Positions 34,284-45,272 of a stretch of DNA of 64,000 nt are shown piece after piece; the stretch's first letter is position 1; the number at the start of each line of letters is the position of its first letter. A model generated the notes under the pieces. That model was not told where the DNA came from. It did not search any database and was given only the letters and a program-made list of their open reading frames with translations. Source of the stretch: an uncultured Bacillota bacterium (GTDB lineage Bacteria; Bacillota; Clostridia; Peptostreptococcales; Anaerovoracaceae). The position numbers were made by a program, and so were the translations under genes. The stretch spans positions 1-64,000 of the forward strand of contig CASEFA010000004.1 of assembly GCA_949287095.1 (NCBI GenBank), in the 5' to 3' direction.

Positions 34284-35849
34284 ATGAAAAAGAAATTATT
34301 GACCCTCGGCCTCATTGCAGCCATGACATTCTCAATGGCAGCATGCGGAGGCGGCGGCGATGAGGCGGCAGATCCTGCTGAGAAGACAGAATTTGTCATG
34401 ACCGACAGCGAATGGTACGGAATCGATACCATGCAGCTTGACTCCACAAGCACCGGTACTGCTCTGATCGCTGAGCCTATGTTCAGCTGGGACGAGGAGA
34501 ACGGAACTCTTACTGACAACATCTGCACAGACTGGACAGTAAGCGAAGACGGTCTTACCGTTACTTTCAACGTTCCTGAGGGAATGACATTCTCCACAGG
34601 AGAAACTCTCGATGCAGGCGACGTAGTTGCATCCATTCAGCACGGACTCGATTCGTCTCCATATGCTGACGGATACTCCAACATCGAAAGCATGGACTAT
34701 GAAGGAAACACTGTAACCCTTCATCTGAGCCACTTCACTTCCGACATGATGTACTATTTCAGCTCCGGATTCCTTACCATCATCGACAGCGGTGAGCTGG
34801 AGTCCATGTCCAACGAAGAACTCATGTGGGGAGCACATCCTTACGGACCTTACTACATCGCAAACCCTGAAGACTATGTATCCGGTTCAGAACTCACTCT
34901 TACCAGATTCGACGACTTCAAGTGCGAGAACCCTGAGGTAGAGAACCACGGACCTATGGCATTCGAAACCATCAGACTCAGATTCAACGTAGAAGAGTTC
35001 ACTGAGATCGAAGAGCTGAAGAACGGTACCATCGATATGCTGGGAACTGTAACTGCAGACGGCAAGATGGAGCTTGAAGGTGCAGAGGGAATAACTCTCG
35101 AAGAGGCTACTTACCCAAGCATCTACTACTGCGAACTCAACACTGACTCCCCTGTATTCTCCGACATCAATGTAAGAAAGGCATTCGCTCTTGCACTTGA
35201 CAGAGAAGGATGGGTTGACATCGTAGACGGAACCATTACTCCTGCATACTCCATGATCTTTGACACTATGCAGAACTTCAACCAGGACGCAAAGGACTAC
35301 TTTGAAGAAAATCTCGCAAACGACGTTGATGAAGCAAACAAGCTTCTCGACGAGGCCGGATGGGAGATGAACGATGACGGATTCCGTTACAAGGACGGAG
35401 AAAAGCTTGCATTCACATGGTATGCATGGACTGACGACACTGCAATCGCTGAAAGAATGGCTGAACAGCTTTCAGCAGTTGGATTCGAAATGAGCATCGA
35501 AGCTATCGACTGGAACTACGTATATGAGAACATCAACAGCGATGACTATGACGCAGGTATCGAATATCTGTCATGGGCAGAGCCTATCCTCATCTTCAAC
35601 AGCTGCTACTATGACCAGAACGCACCTGGAAACAACGATGAGTATCGTGAAATGGTAGCTAAGACGGCTGCAACTATCGACGGTGAGGAAAGAACTGAGA
35701 TGGTTGGCGAAGTTCAGATGATGCTGTTCGAAAACGTTAACATGATTCCGCTGTTCTCCGACCAGAGCTTTATCGCTTACAACTCCGATCTTAAGGGTGT
35801 AAACGTACAGCCTGACGGAACTATGGCACTGAATGATTTATCATACTAA
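34284..35849 (+). CDS. Peptide ABC transporter substrate-binding lipoprotein
   Basis: This 521-residue protein has a lipoprotein signal with the lipobox MAAC (Cys20-type) and a Gly-rich linker, and then the SBP family 5 pattern (peptide/nickel binding). The SEWYGIDT segment recurs in the paralog at 63749. It should be anchored to the outer face of the membrane and deliver peptides to the permeases at 30342-32175. ATG 34284 follows AGGAGG; an in-frame TTG at 34269 is part of that site. It is separated from the ATPase gene by a hairpin and a Rex-like palindrome, so it may be regulated separately. Confidence 0.92.
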   Translation: MKKKLLTLGLIAAMTFSMAACGGGGDEAADPAEKTEFVMTDSEWYGIDTMQLDSTSTGTALIAEPMFSWDEENGTLTDNICTDWTVSEDGLTVTFNVPEGMTFSTGETLDAGDVVASIQHGLDSSPYADGYSNIESMDYEGNTVTLHLSHFTSDMMYYFSSGFLTIIDSGELESMSNEELMWGAHPYGPYYIANPEDYVSGSELTLTRFDDFKCENPEVENHGPMAFETIRLRFNVEEFTEIEELKNGTIDMLGTVTADGKMELEGAEGITLEEATYPSIYYCELNTDSPVFSDINVRKAFALALDREGWVDIVDGTITPAYSMIFDTMQNFNQDAKDYFEENLANDVDEANKLLDEAGWEMNDDGFRYKDGEKLAFTWYAWTDDTAIAERMAEQLSAVGFEMSIEAIDWNYVYENINSDDYDAGIEYLSWAEPILIFNSCYYDQNAPGNNDEYREMVAKTAATIDGEERTEMVGEVQMMLFENVNMIPLFSDQSFIAYNSDLKGVNVQPDGTMALNDLSY

Positions 35850-35892
35850 TACGGACATATTCCTTATTATCTGTATGCTTTATCTAGTAAAG

Positions 35893-35919
35893 ACCGGGAG
35901 CTTTCCGCTTCCGGTTTTT
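35893..35919 (+). terminator. Terminator of the peptide transporter operon
   Basis: ACCGGGAGC pairs with GCTTCCGGT (one G-U) with a TTTCC loop and a T-run. Confidence 0.75.
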
Positions 35920-36001
35920 ACGTTGCAATAAAACGTAAAGTAATGTAAAATATGCTTATCTGTTCCGCCGGGGGAAGGCGGACGGAAAAGAAGGAAGACC
36001 C

Positions 36002-36604
36002 ATGAAGATAAAGCGTTTTACAGGCGGAAACCTTCAGAGTAACGGCTATGTTATATATGTAAGGCCGAAGGGGGACTGCTACATTATAGATCCGGGATAT
36101 AACCACAGAGTGTTTGCGGATTTTGTCAGAGAGAACGGACTTAGTGCTAAAGGAATAATACTGACCCACCTTCACCACGACCACACGGGAGCTTCGGATG
36201 CCGCGGCGGACGTGCTGGGATGTCCTGTGTACATGCATGAGGCAGATGCGGCGGTATACCGGGGAAGAGTGGATGTGACCCTGACGGACAGAGACGTTCT
36301 TGAATTTGAGGGTGAGGAACTTAAAATACTGAACACTCCCGGCCACACTGAAGGCAGCATATGCGTCATGAGTGAAAGGAGCAGGGTCTGCTTCACGGGA
36401 GATACGGTTTTTGATACGGACCTCGGAAGAACCGACCTTGAGGGAGGAAGCGAAGAAAAGATGAAGGCCTCCATAAGAGATATTGTCGATAAATGGGATA
36501 ACGACATACATATATACCCGGGTCACGATGACGGATGCACCATGAAGCAGGTGAGGAAGTACAATACGGAATTTATCGCCATTACGGAAGGAAGGAACAG
36601 ATAA
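36002..36604 (+). CDS. MBL-fold metallo-hydrolase (glyoxalase II-like)
   Basis: This 200-residue protein has the metal motif HLHHDHTG (HxHxDH), GHTEGSIC, GDTVFDTDLGR and the late GHDDGCT. The order and length match small glyoxalase II-like MBL hydrolases, which cleave thioesters or related bonds using two metal ions. GAAGGAAG precedes ATG 36002. HAD and CYTH genes follow within a few bases, so the three form one operon. Substrate is unknown. Confidence 0.85.
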   Translation: MKIKRFTGGNLQSNGYVIYVRPKGDCYIIDPGYNHRVFADFVRENGLSAKGIILTHLHHDHTGASDAAADVLGCPVYMHEADAAVYRGRVDVTLTDRDVLEFEGEELKILNTPGHTEGSICVMSERSRVCFTGDTVFDTDLGRTDLEGGSEEKMKASIRDIVDKWDNDIHIYPGHDDGCTMKQVRKYNTEFIAITEGRNR

Positions 36605-36607
36605 AAC

Positions 36608-37480
36608 ATGAGGAAGCCTGTTAAAATGGTGGCTTTGGACCTTGACGGCACGGCGCTGGATCCTTTTGGAAGAATAACGGAAAGAGAAGAGCTGGCCTTT
36701 AAAAGGGCCATGGACATGGGAGTTCACATAGTTGTGGCGACGGGAAGAGCTTTTCATTCCCTGCCAGATAACGTGTTTTCCATAGGCGGCATAGAGTATG
36801 CCGTAACTTCCAACGGCGCTCAGGTTACGAGGCTTAAGGACAGAACTCTCATCTATGAAAACTGTATAGAAGCAGCCTCGGTGACGGAAATTGCGGATAT
36901 TCTGGAGAAGGCCGGAGTGAGGGCGGAGGCATTTACGGATGGAAGGGCGTATATAGACGTCAGCGAATTTAACGCCATAAAATCGGGAGAGATAATGACA
37001 AGAGACAGCGTATACGTGCTTTCTACGAGAAATCCCGTCGATGATATTTTTGCGTTCATGCGAGAACACAGAGACAGGATAGAGAACATATCCATAAACT
37101 ATCCTTCCAATGAAGCGAAAGAGAAATTCTCGAGGGTGCTCAGGGAAATTCCCGGCGTGACGGTGACTACGTCATTTGCCCTGAACAACGAAATCGGAGG
37201 AGCCACCACAAGCAAGGCCGACGGACTTCTTCATCTTATGGGAGAACTGGGCGTGAAAAAAAGTGAGCTTATGGCATGCGGAGACAGTCCCAACGACGGG
37301 GCTATGATTGAGATGGCTGCTGTGGGAATTGCCATGGGAAATGCTACACCGGATGTCAGAGCCATGGCGGATTTTGTAACGGATTCCAACGCCGAAGACG
37401 GCGTGGCAAAGGCTATTGAAAAGTTTGTTATAGATGGAATGCATGACGGGAGAAAGGCAGGTGAAAGGGAATGGAAATAG
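36608..37480 (+). CDS. HAD superfamily hydrolase, Cof type
   Basis: This 290-residue HAD phosphatase has DLDGTALDP (DxDGT nucleophile motif), TSNGAQ, the late K-x-DGL region and GDSPNDGAMIEMA. Cof-type members dephosphorylate sugar phosphates or cofactors; the substrate here is not predictable. It starts 4 bases after the MBL gene and overlaps the CYTH gene by ten bases, so all three are co-translated. Confidence 0.88.
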   Translation: MRKPVKMVALDLDGTALDPFGRITEREELAFKRAMDMGVHIVVATGRAFHSLPDNVFSIGGIEYAVTSNGAQVTRLKDRTLIYENCIEAASVTEIADILEKAGVRAEAFTDGRAYIDVSEFNAIKSGEIMTRDSVYVLSTRNPVDDIFAFMREHRDRIENISINYPSNEAKEKFSRVLREIPGVTVTTSFALNNEIGGATTSKADGLLHLMGELGVKKSELMACGDSPNDGAMIEMAAVGIAMGNATPDVRAMADFVTDSNAEDGVAKAIEKFVIDGMHDGRKAGEREWK

Positions 37481-38091
37481 AACTCAAATATATTTTAGAA
37501 AGTGAAGATGACGTAGACAGAATCTTTTCCGACAGCTTCATAAGAAGTATAACCGATGAGAATTCTGAGGAAGAGGATGATTACCGGGCAGTATATTATG
37601 ATACGGAAGACCGGCGCTTCTCCCGTGAAAATATGGTTTTCAGACTGAGGCAGGAAGGAAGAAGATGTTTTGCGACTCTGAAATGGAACGGCTCCAGCGA
37701 GTCCGGATTTCACCAGAGGGAAGAGATAAACGTGCCTGTTGCAGATCCTGGAGATATTGCAAATCCTACAGTAGAGGTGTTCAGCCAGAGTCAGATGATA
37801 GGTGAACTCAGAAAGCTCTTAGGTGACAGGAAGCTTATTCCGGTGATGGAGATGAGGTTCAGGAGAAGGCAGATGAGACTGGATACGGGGAAATCCATAT
37901 GCGAGCTTTCCGCCGACATAGGAAGGATAATATGCGGTGAAAAGACGGCGCCTGTTTCGGAGCTGGAATTGGAGCTTTATTCGGGAAGCAGAGAGGATAT
38001 GGAGGCTTTAGGAGCTAAAATTTCATCTAAATTCGGCCTTAAACCGGGAGAAAAGAGTAAATTCAGACAGGGACTTGACCTGTTGGATTAG
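37471..38091 (+). CDS. CYTH domain protein (triphosphate tunnel enzyme-like)
   Basis: This 206-residue protein starts with MEIELKY, containing the CYTH signature ExExK (E2-I-E4-L-K6), and has alternating charged beta strands (FRLRQEGRRCFATLKW) that form the tunnel. CYTH enzymes hydrolyse inorganic triphosphate or thiamine triphosphate, or act as adenylate cyclases. Here the fold is clear but the activity is not. It overlaps the HAD gene by ten bases and is followed by a strong terminator. Confidence 0.8.
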   Translation: MEIELKYILESEDDVDRIFSDSFIRSITDENSEEEDDYRAVYYDTEDRRFSRENMVFRLRQEGRRCFATLKWNGSSESGFHQREEINVPVADPGDIANPTVEVFSQSQMIGELRKLLGDRKLIPVMEMRFRRRQMRLDTGKSICELSADIGRIICGEKTAPVSELELELYSGSREDMEALGAKISSKFGLKPGEKSKFRQGLDLLD

Positions 38092-38100
38092 TTTTTTGCG

Positions 38101-38129
38101 AAAAATGACTGTTTTACAGTCATTTTTCT
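38101..38129 (+). terminator. Terminator after the CYTH gene
   Basis: AAAAATGACTGT pairs perfectly with ACAGTCATTTTT with a 3-base loop, ending in a T-run. Confidence 0.85.
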
Positions 38130-38138
38130 TGGTTTTTC

Positions 38139-38167
38139 TTTACTTTAGATGGGTATAAGTGTATAAT
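38139..38167 (+). promoter_or_regulatory. Promoter of tig
   Basis: TTTACT (38139-38144) and a perfect TATAAT (38162-38167), spaced by 17 bases, lie about 77 bases upstream of the tig start. Confidence 0.6.
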
Positions 38168-38243
38168 AATAGCTATTCGTGCCGTACCTGACGGACGTAT
38201 TTTATCATTATAAGTTAATCAATGCAGGAGGACATATATCTAA

Positions 38244-39575
38244 ATGAAGACTACATTTATTTCCAAAGAAAACAACGAAGTGAAGTTCAAAATGGAGTTC
38301 ACTAAGGAAGAATTTAACGACGCCATAGTAGAAGCATATAAGGCGACTAAAAATCAGTTCGTAATCGACGGCTTCAGAAGAGGAAAGGCTCCGAGAAGCA
38401 TTATTGAAAAGCACTACGGAGAAGGCGTATTCTTCGAAGACGCTATAAACAGCATGCTTGATACCGGATACCCCCAGGCAATCAAGGAACTGGAGCTTGA
38501 AGTAATAGACAGACCTGACATGGATTTTGAGGAAATCGCAAAGGATAAGGACGTTGTGGTTAACGTAACCGTTGCCGTATACCCTGTTGTAGAGGTTAAG
38601 GACTACATGGGAGTCGAGGTGGAGCAGCCTGAGTTTACGGCTGACGAAGCTGATGCGGATAAAGAGCTTGAGTCCATGAGAAAGAGAAACGCCCGCATGA
38701 TCGTAGCCGAAAGAGCCGCAGAGGACGGAGATACCGTTATCCTGGACTATGCAGGATTTGTCGGCGACGAACAGTTCGAAGGAGGTACCGCAGAGAGCCA
38801 GGAACTTAAGCTTGGTTCCGGAATGTTCATCCCGGGCTTTGAGGAGCAGCTTGTAGGCGTTAAGGCGGGAGAGAAGAAGGACGTTAAGGTTACCTTCCCT
38901 GAGGAGTATCACGCAGAGAACCTTGCGGGAAAGGAAGCAGTATTCCACTGCACCGTTCACGAGGTAAAGGAAGAACAGCTTCCTGAACTTGACGATGAGT
39001 TTGCAAAGGACGTAAGTGAGTACGATACCCTTAAGGAGCTTAAGGACTCCATCATCGAGAGAAATGAGAAGATGGCGGCAGACCGCTCCATGAACGCGGG
39101 CAAGGACGCCGTTATAAAGAAGGTTTACGAGCTGAACAAGCCTGAAGTTCCCCGCGTAATGGTAGAGGACGAGATGGACAGAATGATGCAGGAGATAGAT
39201 CAGGAACTGAGATATCAGGGAATGAACCTCCAGCAGTACCTGGGCTTCATCGGACAGGACTACAATGCATTCAGAGAGGACGCAAGGGAGAATGCCACCG
39301 AGAAGGTGGGAACCAGACTGGTTCTCATGTCCATAGTTGACGCAGAGAATGTAGAAATCAGCGAAGAAGAGCTTGAGGCCGAACTGAAGAACCTGGCAGA
39401 GGCATATAAGAGCGACGTGGATAAGGTGAAGGAAATGATCGGCGAAGACGGCATGGTTTACTTCAAGAAGGACATGCAGCTTAAGAAGGTCATCGATCTT
39501 CTCTACGACAAGGCCAGGGTTAAGAAGGTTAAGCCGGAAGAAATCAAGCCGGAAGTTACCGAGGTGGAGAAATAA
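38244..39575 (+). CDS. tig: Trigger factor, ribosome-associated peptidyl-prolyl isomerase
   Basis: This 443-residue chaperone has the ribosome-binding motif [10 protein letters not shown] (about residues 45-54), the FKBP-like isomerase domain (about 155-245, with [11 protein letters not shown] and [11 protein letters not shown]) and a helical C-terminal domain rich in Glu and Lys. It binds nascent chains at the ribosome exit. AGGAGG precedes the start. The stop overlaps clpP by one base, the conserved tig-clpP-clpX order. Confidence 0.97.
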   Translation: MKTTFISKENNEVKFKMEFTKEEFNDAIVEAYKATKNQFVIDGFRRGKAPRSIIEKHYGEGVFFEDAINSMLDTGYPQAIKELELEVIDRPDMDFEEIAKDKDVVVNVTVAVYPVVEVKDYMGVEVEQPEFTADEADADKELESMRKRNARMIVAERAAEDGDTVILDYAGFVGDEQFEGGTAESQELKLGSGMFIPGFEEQLVGVKAGEKKDVKVTFPEEYHAENLAGKEAVFHCTVHEVKEEQLPELDDEFAKDVSEYDTLKELKDSIIERNEKMAADRSMNAGKDAVIKKVYELNKPEVPRVMVEDEMDRMMQEIDQELRYQGMNLQQYLGFIGQDYNAFREDARENATEKVGTRLVLMSIVDAENVEISEEELEAELKNLAEAYKSDVDKVKEMIGEDGMVYFKKDMQLKKVIDLLYDKARVKKVKPEEIKPEVTEVEK

Positions 39576-40156
39576 TGGCGCTTGTACCATACGTAATTGA
39601 GCAGACGGGAATGGGGGAAAGATCCTATGACATATATTCCAGACTGCTTAAGGACAGAATCATATTTCTGGATCAGGAGATAGACGACCACGTGGCAAGT
39701 CTTGTGGTCGCACAGCTTCTCTTTCTTGAAGCCGAGGATCCGGATAAGGACATATGCATATATATAAACAGCCCCGGCGGTTCCGTCACCGCCGGTATGG
39801 CTATTTACGACACTATGAAATACATAAAGCCTGACGTATCTACCATCTGCGTGGGACTCGCCGCAAGCATGGGAGCCTTTCTTCTTTCATCGGGAACGAA
39901 GGGAAAGAGATTCGCTCTTCCAAACGCGGAGGTTATGATTCATCAGCCTCTGGGAGGTGCCAGAGGACAGGCGTCCGATATCAAGATTCACGCCGAGTGG
40001 ATTCTGAGAACCAGAGAAAATCTGAACAGAATCCTGAGTGAGAACACGGGAAAGCCTGTGGATGTAATAGCTGTGGATACGGACAGAGATAACTTTATGA
40101 CCGCGGACGAAGCCGTAGAGTACGGTCTCATAGACAAGGTCATAGAAAAAAGATAA
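39575..40156 (+). CDS. clpP: ATP-dependent Clp protease proteolytic subunit
   Basis: This 193-residue serine peptidase has Ser98 in GLAASMGAF and His123 in AEVMIHQP, with the helix [17 protein letters not shown] preceding. It forms the double heptamer that degrades proteins unfolded by ClpX. The gene starts in the last base of tig and is followed after 19 bases by clpX, so tig, clpP and clpX are co-transcribed. Confidence 0.98.
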   Translation: MALVPYVIEQTGMGERSYDIYSRLLKDRIIFLDQEIDDHVASLVVAQLLFLEAEDPDKDICIYINSPGGSVTAGMAIYDTMKYIKPDVSTICVGLAASMGAFLLSSGTKGKRFALPNAEVMIHQPLGGARGQASDIKIHAEWILRTRENLNRILSENTGKPVDVIAVDTDRDNFMTADEAVEYGLIDKVIEKR

Positions 40157-40175
40157 AAAGGAGGGGAAAAGGGTC

Positions 40176-41435
40176 ATGACAGACAGAATGAATCCTGAAC
40201 ATCAGCTTCACTGCTCATTCTGCGGCAAGCCCCAGAGCCAGGTGAAAAGACTCATAGCAGGGCCTGACGTTTACATATGCGATGAATGTGTAGAAATGTG
40301 CATGGATATTATCAGCGAGGCTCTTGAAGTGGAGAAGGCCGGAACCGGGACCCGATACGACCTTCCGAAGCCGAAGGATATTTTCGGTTACCTGTCGGAA
40401 TATGTCATCGGACAGGACGATGCGAAGAAATCACTGGCAGTGGCAGTATATAACCACTACAAGAGAATAAACGGTCTTTCCGAAAGGGATAAGGACGAGG
40501 TGGAGCTTCAGAAGAGCAATATAGTTATGATAGGACCTACCGGATCCGGCAAGACTCTGCTTGCACAGTCCCTTGCCAAGATTCTTGACGTACCATTTGC
40601 CATAGCGGATGCTACAGCGCTGACAGAAGCCGGATACGTGGGAGAGGATGTGGAGAACATTCTCTTAAGACTTCTTCAGGCGGCCGACTGGGATATAGAA
40701 AAGGCGCAGAAGGGCATAATATATGTAGATGAGATCGATAAGATCGCAAGGAAATCGGAGAACCCGTCCATAACCAGAGATGTCAGCGGAGAAGGCGTTC
40801 AGCAGGCCCTTTTGAAGATTCTTGAAGGCACGGTCGCCAACGTTCCGCCTCAGGGAGGAAGAAAACATCCTCACCAGGAGTTTATTCCCTTTGACACCAC
40901 CAACGTGCTGTTCATATGCGGCGGCGCATTCTCAGGTCTCGATAAGATAATTCAGAGACGTCAGGGAGAGAAGGTAATAGGTTTCAATTCCGACGTAAAG
41001 CCGAAAGCCGCAGAGGAGAAGGCAATACTGAAGGACGTGCGTCCTGAGGACCTTCTCAAGTTCGGTCTCATCCCCGAGTTTATCGGAAGACTTCCTGTAA
41101 TAGTTACTCTTGATGAGCTGGATGAGGACGCCCTGGTCCGTATAATGAAGGAACCTAAGAACGCTCTCGTAAAGCAGTATAAGAAGCTTTTCGACCTGGA
41201 CGGCGTAGAGCTTTCCGTAAGCGACGAAGCGGTGAGGGCCATAGCCAGAAAGGCAATCGAGAGAAAGACGGGAGCACGAGGCTTAAGAAGCATATTCGAG
41301 AAGGCCATGAACGACATCATGTACGAGATACCTTCAAGGCCTGACGTGACAAAGTGTGTAGTAACCAGGGACACAATAGAAAAGGGCAGACAGCCGAAAC
41401 TTGTATCGGAACAGCTGCCGGAGAAGTGTTCGTAA
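40176..41435 (+). CDS. clpX: Clp protease ATP-binding subunit ClpX
   Basis: This 419-residue AAA+ unfoldase has the N-terminal zinc domain HCSFCGKP...CDECVEMC, Walker [13 protein letters not shown], Walker [12 protein letters not shown], and the pore/sensor segments RGEKVIGF-like QGEKVIGFN. It delivers tagged substrates to ClpP. The AAGGAGGGG site precedes ATG 40176. It is followed by lon after about 110 bases. Confidence 0.97.
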   Translation: MTDRMNPEHQLHCSFCGKPQSQVKRLIAGPDVYICDECVEMCMDIISEALEVEKAGTGTRYDLPKPKDIFGYLSEYVIGQDDAKKSLAVAVYNHYKRINGLSERDKDEVELQKSNIVMIGPTGSGKTLLAQSLAKILDVPFAIADATALTEAGYVGEDVENILLRLLQAADWDIEKAQKGIIYVDEIDKIARKSENPSITRDVSGEGVQQALLKILEGTVANVPPQGGRKHPHQEFIPFDTTNVLFICGGAFSGLDKIIQRRQGEKVIGFNSDVKPKAAEEKAILKDVRPEDLLKFGLIPEFIGRLPVIVTLDELDEDALVRIMKEPKNALVKQYKKLFDLDGVELSVSDEAVRAIARKAIERKTGARGLRSIFEKAMNDIMYEIPSRPDVTKCVVTRDTIEKGRQPKLVSEQLPEKCS

Positions 41436-41546
41436 AGTAAATACCGGGCGAAAGCCCTTTGACGGGAGGCGGCTATCAAGTCGCTCCTTGTCGTATATTG
41501 CAGGCGGATTTTCCGCACTGCGCAAAATAAGAAAGGAGGGAAAATC

Positions 41547-44021
41547 ATGGGTGACGATATTAAAAAAGTTTTTGAGAGAATAGAAGACGCGCTCAAGGAC
41601 ACGGGAAGAGACTACATGGAGGAAAACGCACCTGAGTCGGAAAACGAGGATTCGGACGATAAAACTGTGGACGACGCGGCCGGCCGGACTTCGGAAAAAG
41701 TCTATCCCTGCGTACCTCTGAGAGGAGTTACCATATTTCCTAACACGGTCATTCATTTTGACATAGGAAGAGATAAATCCATAAGAGCGCTGGAAAGCGC
41801 CATGGCCAGAGACAAGATACTTTTCGTGACAAGCCAGAAAGACGATAACATACTGATTCCTACCTTTGACGACCTTTACAGTCTGGGTACTGTAGTCAGG
41901 GTAAAGCAGATGCTTAAAATAAACGGCGATGCAGTCAGAGTGCTGGTGGAGGGACTCGAAAGAGCCAGAATAAAGGAGCCTGTTACTGAGGAAAGCTTCA
42001 TGACCTGCACTCTTGCGGAAATACCTGAATCCATAGAAGATGCAGGACTGACGGTGGAGGAAAAGGCTGCCGTAAGGATGGCGAGAGACCTGTTCATAGA
42101 GTACGCGGCTCTTACCGGAAGAATTTCCGACGATATGGTGGATAAGATAGTATCGACGGTAAGTCCGGGGAAATTCTGTGACAAAGCCGCCAGCGAGGTT
42201 GCGGTGACTACGGCTGTAAAGCAGCAGCTTCTCGATTCTTTCCCGTTCGGAGAGAGAATTCAGCTTCTGGTTAAGACCTTAACGGAGGAAAACCAGATAG
42301 CTGTAATGGAAAAGCAGCTGAATCAGAAGGTTAAGGAGAACGTAGACACCAACCAGAGAGAGTATTTCCTGAAGGAGAGAATGAAAGCCATTCAGGAGGA
42401 ACTTGGTGATGACGAGGACCCGACCCAGGAAGCCGATCAGTGGCTGAAGAAACTGAACGAGCTTAAGCTGGATGAGACTACTGATGAGAAGATAAGAAAA
42501 GAAATAAAACGCTTTACTCGAATGATGCCGTCTTCGGCTGAAAGCAGCGTCATAAGGACTTACGTGGAGACTCTTCTGGATCTTCCGTGGAATGAAGCGT
42601 CCAAGGTGAATACCAACCTTAAGAAGGCTGAAAAGATTCTGGAAAAGGAGCATTACGGTCTTAAGAACGTCAAGGAGAGAATCATAGAGTATCTCGCGGT
42701 AATTCACCTTGCCAAAGAGCTTAAAGGACCTATCATCTGCCTCGTGGGTCCTCCGGGAGTGGGAAAGACATCTATCGCAAAATCCGTGGCGAATGCCACC
42801 GGAAGGAAGTTCATAAGGATGAGCCTGGGCGGCGTAAGAGACGAAGCGGAGATAAGAGGCCACAGAAGAACGTACATCGGAGCAATTCCGGGAAGAATTA
42901 TAACCGGAATAAAGGAATCCGGTGTGAATAATCCGGTATTCCTATTTGATGAAATAGATAAAATAGGCGCAGATTTCAAAGGAGATCCTTCATCGGCGCT
43001 TCTGGAAGTGCTCGATCCGGAGCAGAACAAGACCTTTACGGATCACTATCTGGAAGTACCTTTCGACCTTTCCAAAGTTCTCTTCATAACTACGGCAAAT
43101 GCCATAGACACCATTCCGCGACCGCTTCTTGACAGAATGGAGGTCATAGAGGTCAGCGGATATACCGAAGAGGACAAGGTAAAAATAGCCAGGGATTACC
43201 TGATTCCAAAGCAGGTCAGGGAGCACGGACTTAAAAAGGACAGTGTAAAGATATCCGAAAACGCCCTTCGCGACATTATAAACTACTATACCAGAGAATC
43301 GGGCGTGAGAAATCTGGAAAGAGAAATCGCATCCATATGCAGGAAAACCGCAAGGCGCATAGTAACCTCTAAAACAAAGAGCGCATCGGTTACGCCTAAG
43401 AATCTTGAAAAATATCTGGGAAAGAAGAAGTTCCACTATGATATTGTCGAAGGCGAAAGTGAAGTCGGCGTGGTTACGGGAATGGCATGGACCGCAGTTG
43501 GAGGAGACACTCTTTCCATCGAGGCGGCAATTCTTCCGGGAAGCGGAAGGCTTTCCCTAACCGGTCAGCTGGGCGACGTTATGCAGGAATCGGCAAAGGC
43601 CGGAGTAAGCTATATAAGGTCAGTTGCGGAAAAACTCGGAATAGAAGAGGATTTCTACAAGAAATACGACCTGCACATTCACGTTCCTGAAGGAGCGGTT
43701 CCGAAAGACGGCCCGTCTGCCGGTGTGACAATGTTCACTGCTGTGGTATCCGCACTCACCGGTGTTCCTGTAAGAAAGGACATTGCCATGACGGGAGAGA
43801 TCACGTTAAGAGGCAAAGTTCTCCCGGTAGGCGGAATCAGGGAAAAGGTGCTTGCGGCTCACAGGGCCGGAGCGCGAACCATTCTGCTTCCGGAGGAGAA
43901 TATGAAGGACGTGGAGGAAATACCTGCTTCCGTGAGAAAGCAGCTGAAATTCATACCGCTGAAAACAGCTTTTGACGCCCTGGATGAGGCGCTGGACAGG
44001 AGAGAAAATGAGGATAGTTAA
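41547..44021 (+). CDS. lon: ATP-dependent protease Lon
   Basis: This 824-residue enzyme has an N-terminal substrate domain with [19 protein letters not shown], Walker [14 protein letters not shown] and the C-terminal protease domain with the catalytic Ser in [15 protein letters not shown] (near residue 724) and the Lys of the dyad later in [13 protein letters not shown]. Before the first domain there is an acidic, low-complexity stretch of about 50 residues. AAAGGAGGG precedes the start. The last 14 bases overlap engB. Confidence 0.97.
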   Translation: MGDDIKKVFERIEDALKDTGRDYMEENAPESENEDSDDKTVDDAAGRTSEKVYPCVPLRGVTIFPNTVIHFDIGRDKSIRALESAMARDKILFVTSQKDDNILIPTFDDLYSLGTVVRVKQMLKINGDAVRVLVEGLERARIKEPVTEESFMTCTLAEIPESIEDAGLTVEEKAAVRMARDLFIEYAALTGRISDDMVDKIVSTVSPGKFCDKAASEVAVTTAVKQQLLDSFPFGERIQLLVKTLTEENQIAVMEKQLNQKVKENVDTNQREYFLKERMKAIQEELGDDEDPTQEADQWLKKLNELKLDETTDEKIRKEIKRFTRMMPSSAESSVIRTYVETLLDLPWNEASKVNTNLKKAEKILEKEHYGLKNVKERIIEYLAVIHLAKELKGPIICLVGPPGVGKTSIAKSVANATGRKFIRMSLGGVRDEAEIRGHRRTYIGAIPGRIITGIKESGVNNPVFLFDEIDKIGADFKGDPSSALLEVLDPEQNKTFTDHYLEVPFDLSKVLFITTANAIDTIPRPLLDRMEVIEVSGYTEEDKVKIARDYLIPKQVREHGLKKDSVKISENALRDIINYYTRESGVRNLEREIASICRKTARRIVTSKTKSASVTPKNLEKYLGKKKFHYDIVEGESEVGVVTGMAWTAVGGDTLSIEAAILPGSGRLSLTGQLGDVMQESAKAGVSYIRSVAEKLGIEEDFYKKYDLHIHVPEGAVPKDGPSAGVTMFTAVVSALTGVPVRKDIAMTGEITLRGKVLPVGGIREKVLAAHRAGARTILLPEENMKDVEEIPASVRKQLKFIPLKTAFDALDEALDRRENEDS

Positions 44022-44613
44022 ATCGGAGCTTCAGGCAGTGGCTGTAAAGCCTGCCCAGTATCCGGCGGACGACATGCCGGAAATTGCCTTTGCGGGAAGA
44101 TCCAACGTTGGAAAGAGCTCCCTTCTCAACCTTCTTACGGGGAGGAAGAGTCTGGCGAGAGTGAGCGCCAGCCCCGGAAAGACGAGAACGATAAATTTTT
44201 ACCTCATAAATGATACTTTTCGTATAGTCGACCTTCCGGGATACGGCTATGCAAAAGCTGCAAAATCTGTAACTGAGAACTGGGGCCGGATGATGGAAAG
44301 CTATCTTTCGGGACGAGAGGGCCTTCTCAAGGTGGTCCAGCTGGTGGATATCCGCCATGAGCCTACGGCCCAGGACGTTCAGATGTACGAGTATCTCAGG
44401 CATTACGGTCTCGATGGAATAGTGGTCGCGACCAAAGCGGACAAGATTTCCGGAAGTCAGAGGTCAAAGTGTATAGGTGCCATAAGAAAGAAGCTGTGTC
44501 TTACGGCGGAGGATGTTGTAATTCCGGTATCCGCTCTTAAAAAAACCGGAAACGACACGCTTCTGGATTACATAGAAAACCTTATAAACAATAATGGGAA
44601 CATTTCCGAATAA
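44008..44613 (+). CDS. engB: Ribosome biogenesis GTPase EngB/YsxC
   Basis: This 201-residue GTPase assists 50S ribosome assembly. It has G1 GRSNVGKSSLLN, the switch Thr region ASPGKTRT, G3 DLPGYGYAK and G4 TKADK. ATG 44008 lies 14 bases before the lon stop, which fits translational coupling, and gives the usual length. A longer in-frame ATG at 43972 would extend into lon without a ribosome site. Confidence 0.93.
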   Translation: MRIVKSELQAVAVKPAQYPADDMPEIAFAGRSNVGKSSLLNLLTGRKSLARVSASPGKTRTINFYLINDTFRIVDLPGYGYAKAAKSVTENWGRMMESYLSGREGLLKVVQLVDIRHEPTAQDVQMYEYLRHYGLDGIVVATKADKISGSQRSKCIGAIRKKLCLTAEDVVIPVSALKKTGNDTLLDYIENLINNNGNISE

Positions 44614-44703
44614 TGGAAGGTTTTCGGACGAAAATATTAAAAAAAATCCGTGACAGAAGTGCCTTTCGGGGTGTAAAATCAAATAGTAGGACGGAGGTTA
44701 ATA

Positions 44704-45234
44704 ATGAAGGAAAACATAGCCGTAGGGAAGGTTCTCTATACGAGGGAGGAAATAGAAAACCGTGCCAGAGAGCTGGGAAAACAGATTTCTGAGGATTACG
44801 CCGGAGAAGAACTTATTCTTCTCGGCACCCTTAAGGGAGCGGTGATGTGGATGGCGGATCTGATGAAGGAAATAACAGTCGACACTAAAATCGACTTCAT
44901 CTCAGCCAGCAGCTATGGTTCGGGAACCACCAGCAGCGGTGTAGTCAAGGTTACCAAGGATGTCGACATGGATCTGTATCGTAAGAACATACTCATAGTC
45001 GAAGATATCGTGGATACGGGGACGACTCTTAAATTCCTGAAGGAATACCTGGAGGACAGAAACCCTAAGAGCGTAAAAATCTGCACACTTCTCGACAAGC
45101 CGTCCAGAAGGAAGGCTGAAGTGTATGCCGACTATATCGGATTCACGGTGGACGACCTCTTTATTATAGGATACGGTCTGGACTACGATCAGAAGTACAG
45201 AAACCTGCCATACGTGGGGTATCTGGAGAACTGA
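44704..45234 (+). CDS. hpt: Hypoxanthine phosphoribosyltransferase
   Basis: This 176-residue enzyme salvages hypoxanthine and guanine to nucleotides using PRPP. The PRPP-binding loop is LIVEDIVDTGTTLK, with the first-half LGTLKGAVMWMADL and DFISASSYG typical of the bacterial type. GGAGG precedes ATG 44704. It is flanked by engB and pduL with separate ribosome sites. Confidence 0.95.
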   Translation: MKENIAVGKVLYTREEIENRARELGKQISEDYAGEELILLGTLKGAVMWMADLMKEITVDTKIDFISASSYGSGTTSSGVVKVTKDVDMDLYRKNILIVEDIVDTGTTLKFLKEYLEDRNPKSVKICTLLDKPSRRKAEVYADYIGFTVDDLFIIGYGLDYDQKYRNLPYVGYLEN

Positions 45235-45272
45235 CATAATCATAATACATTAACGAAAGAAGGAGAAATAAA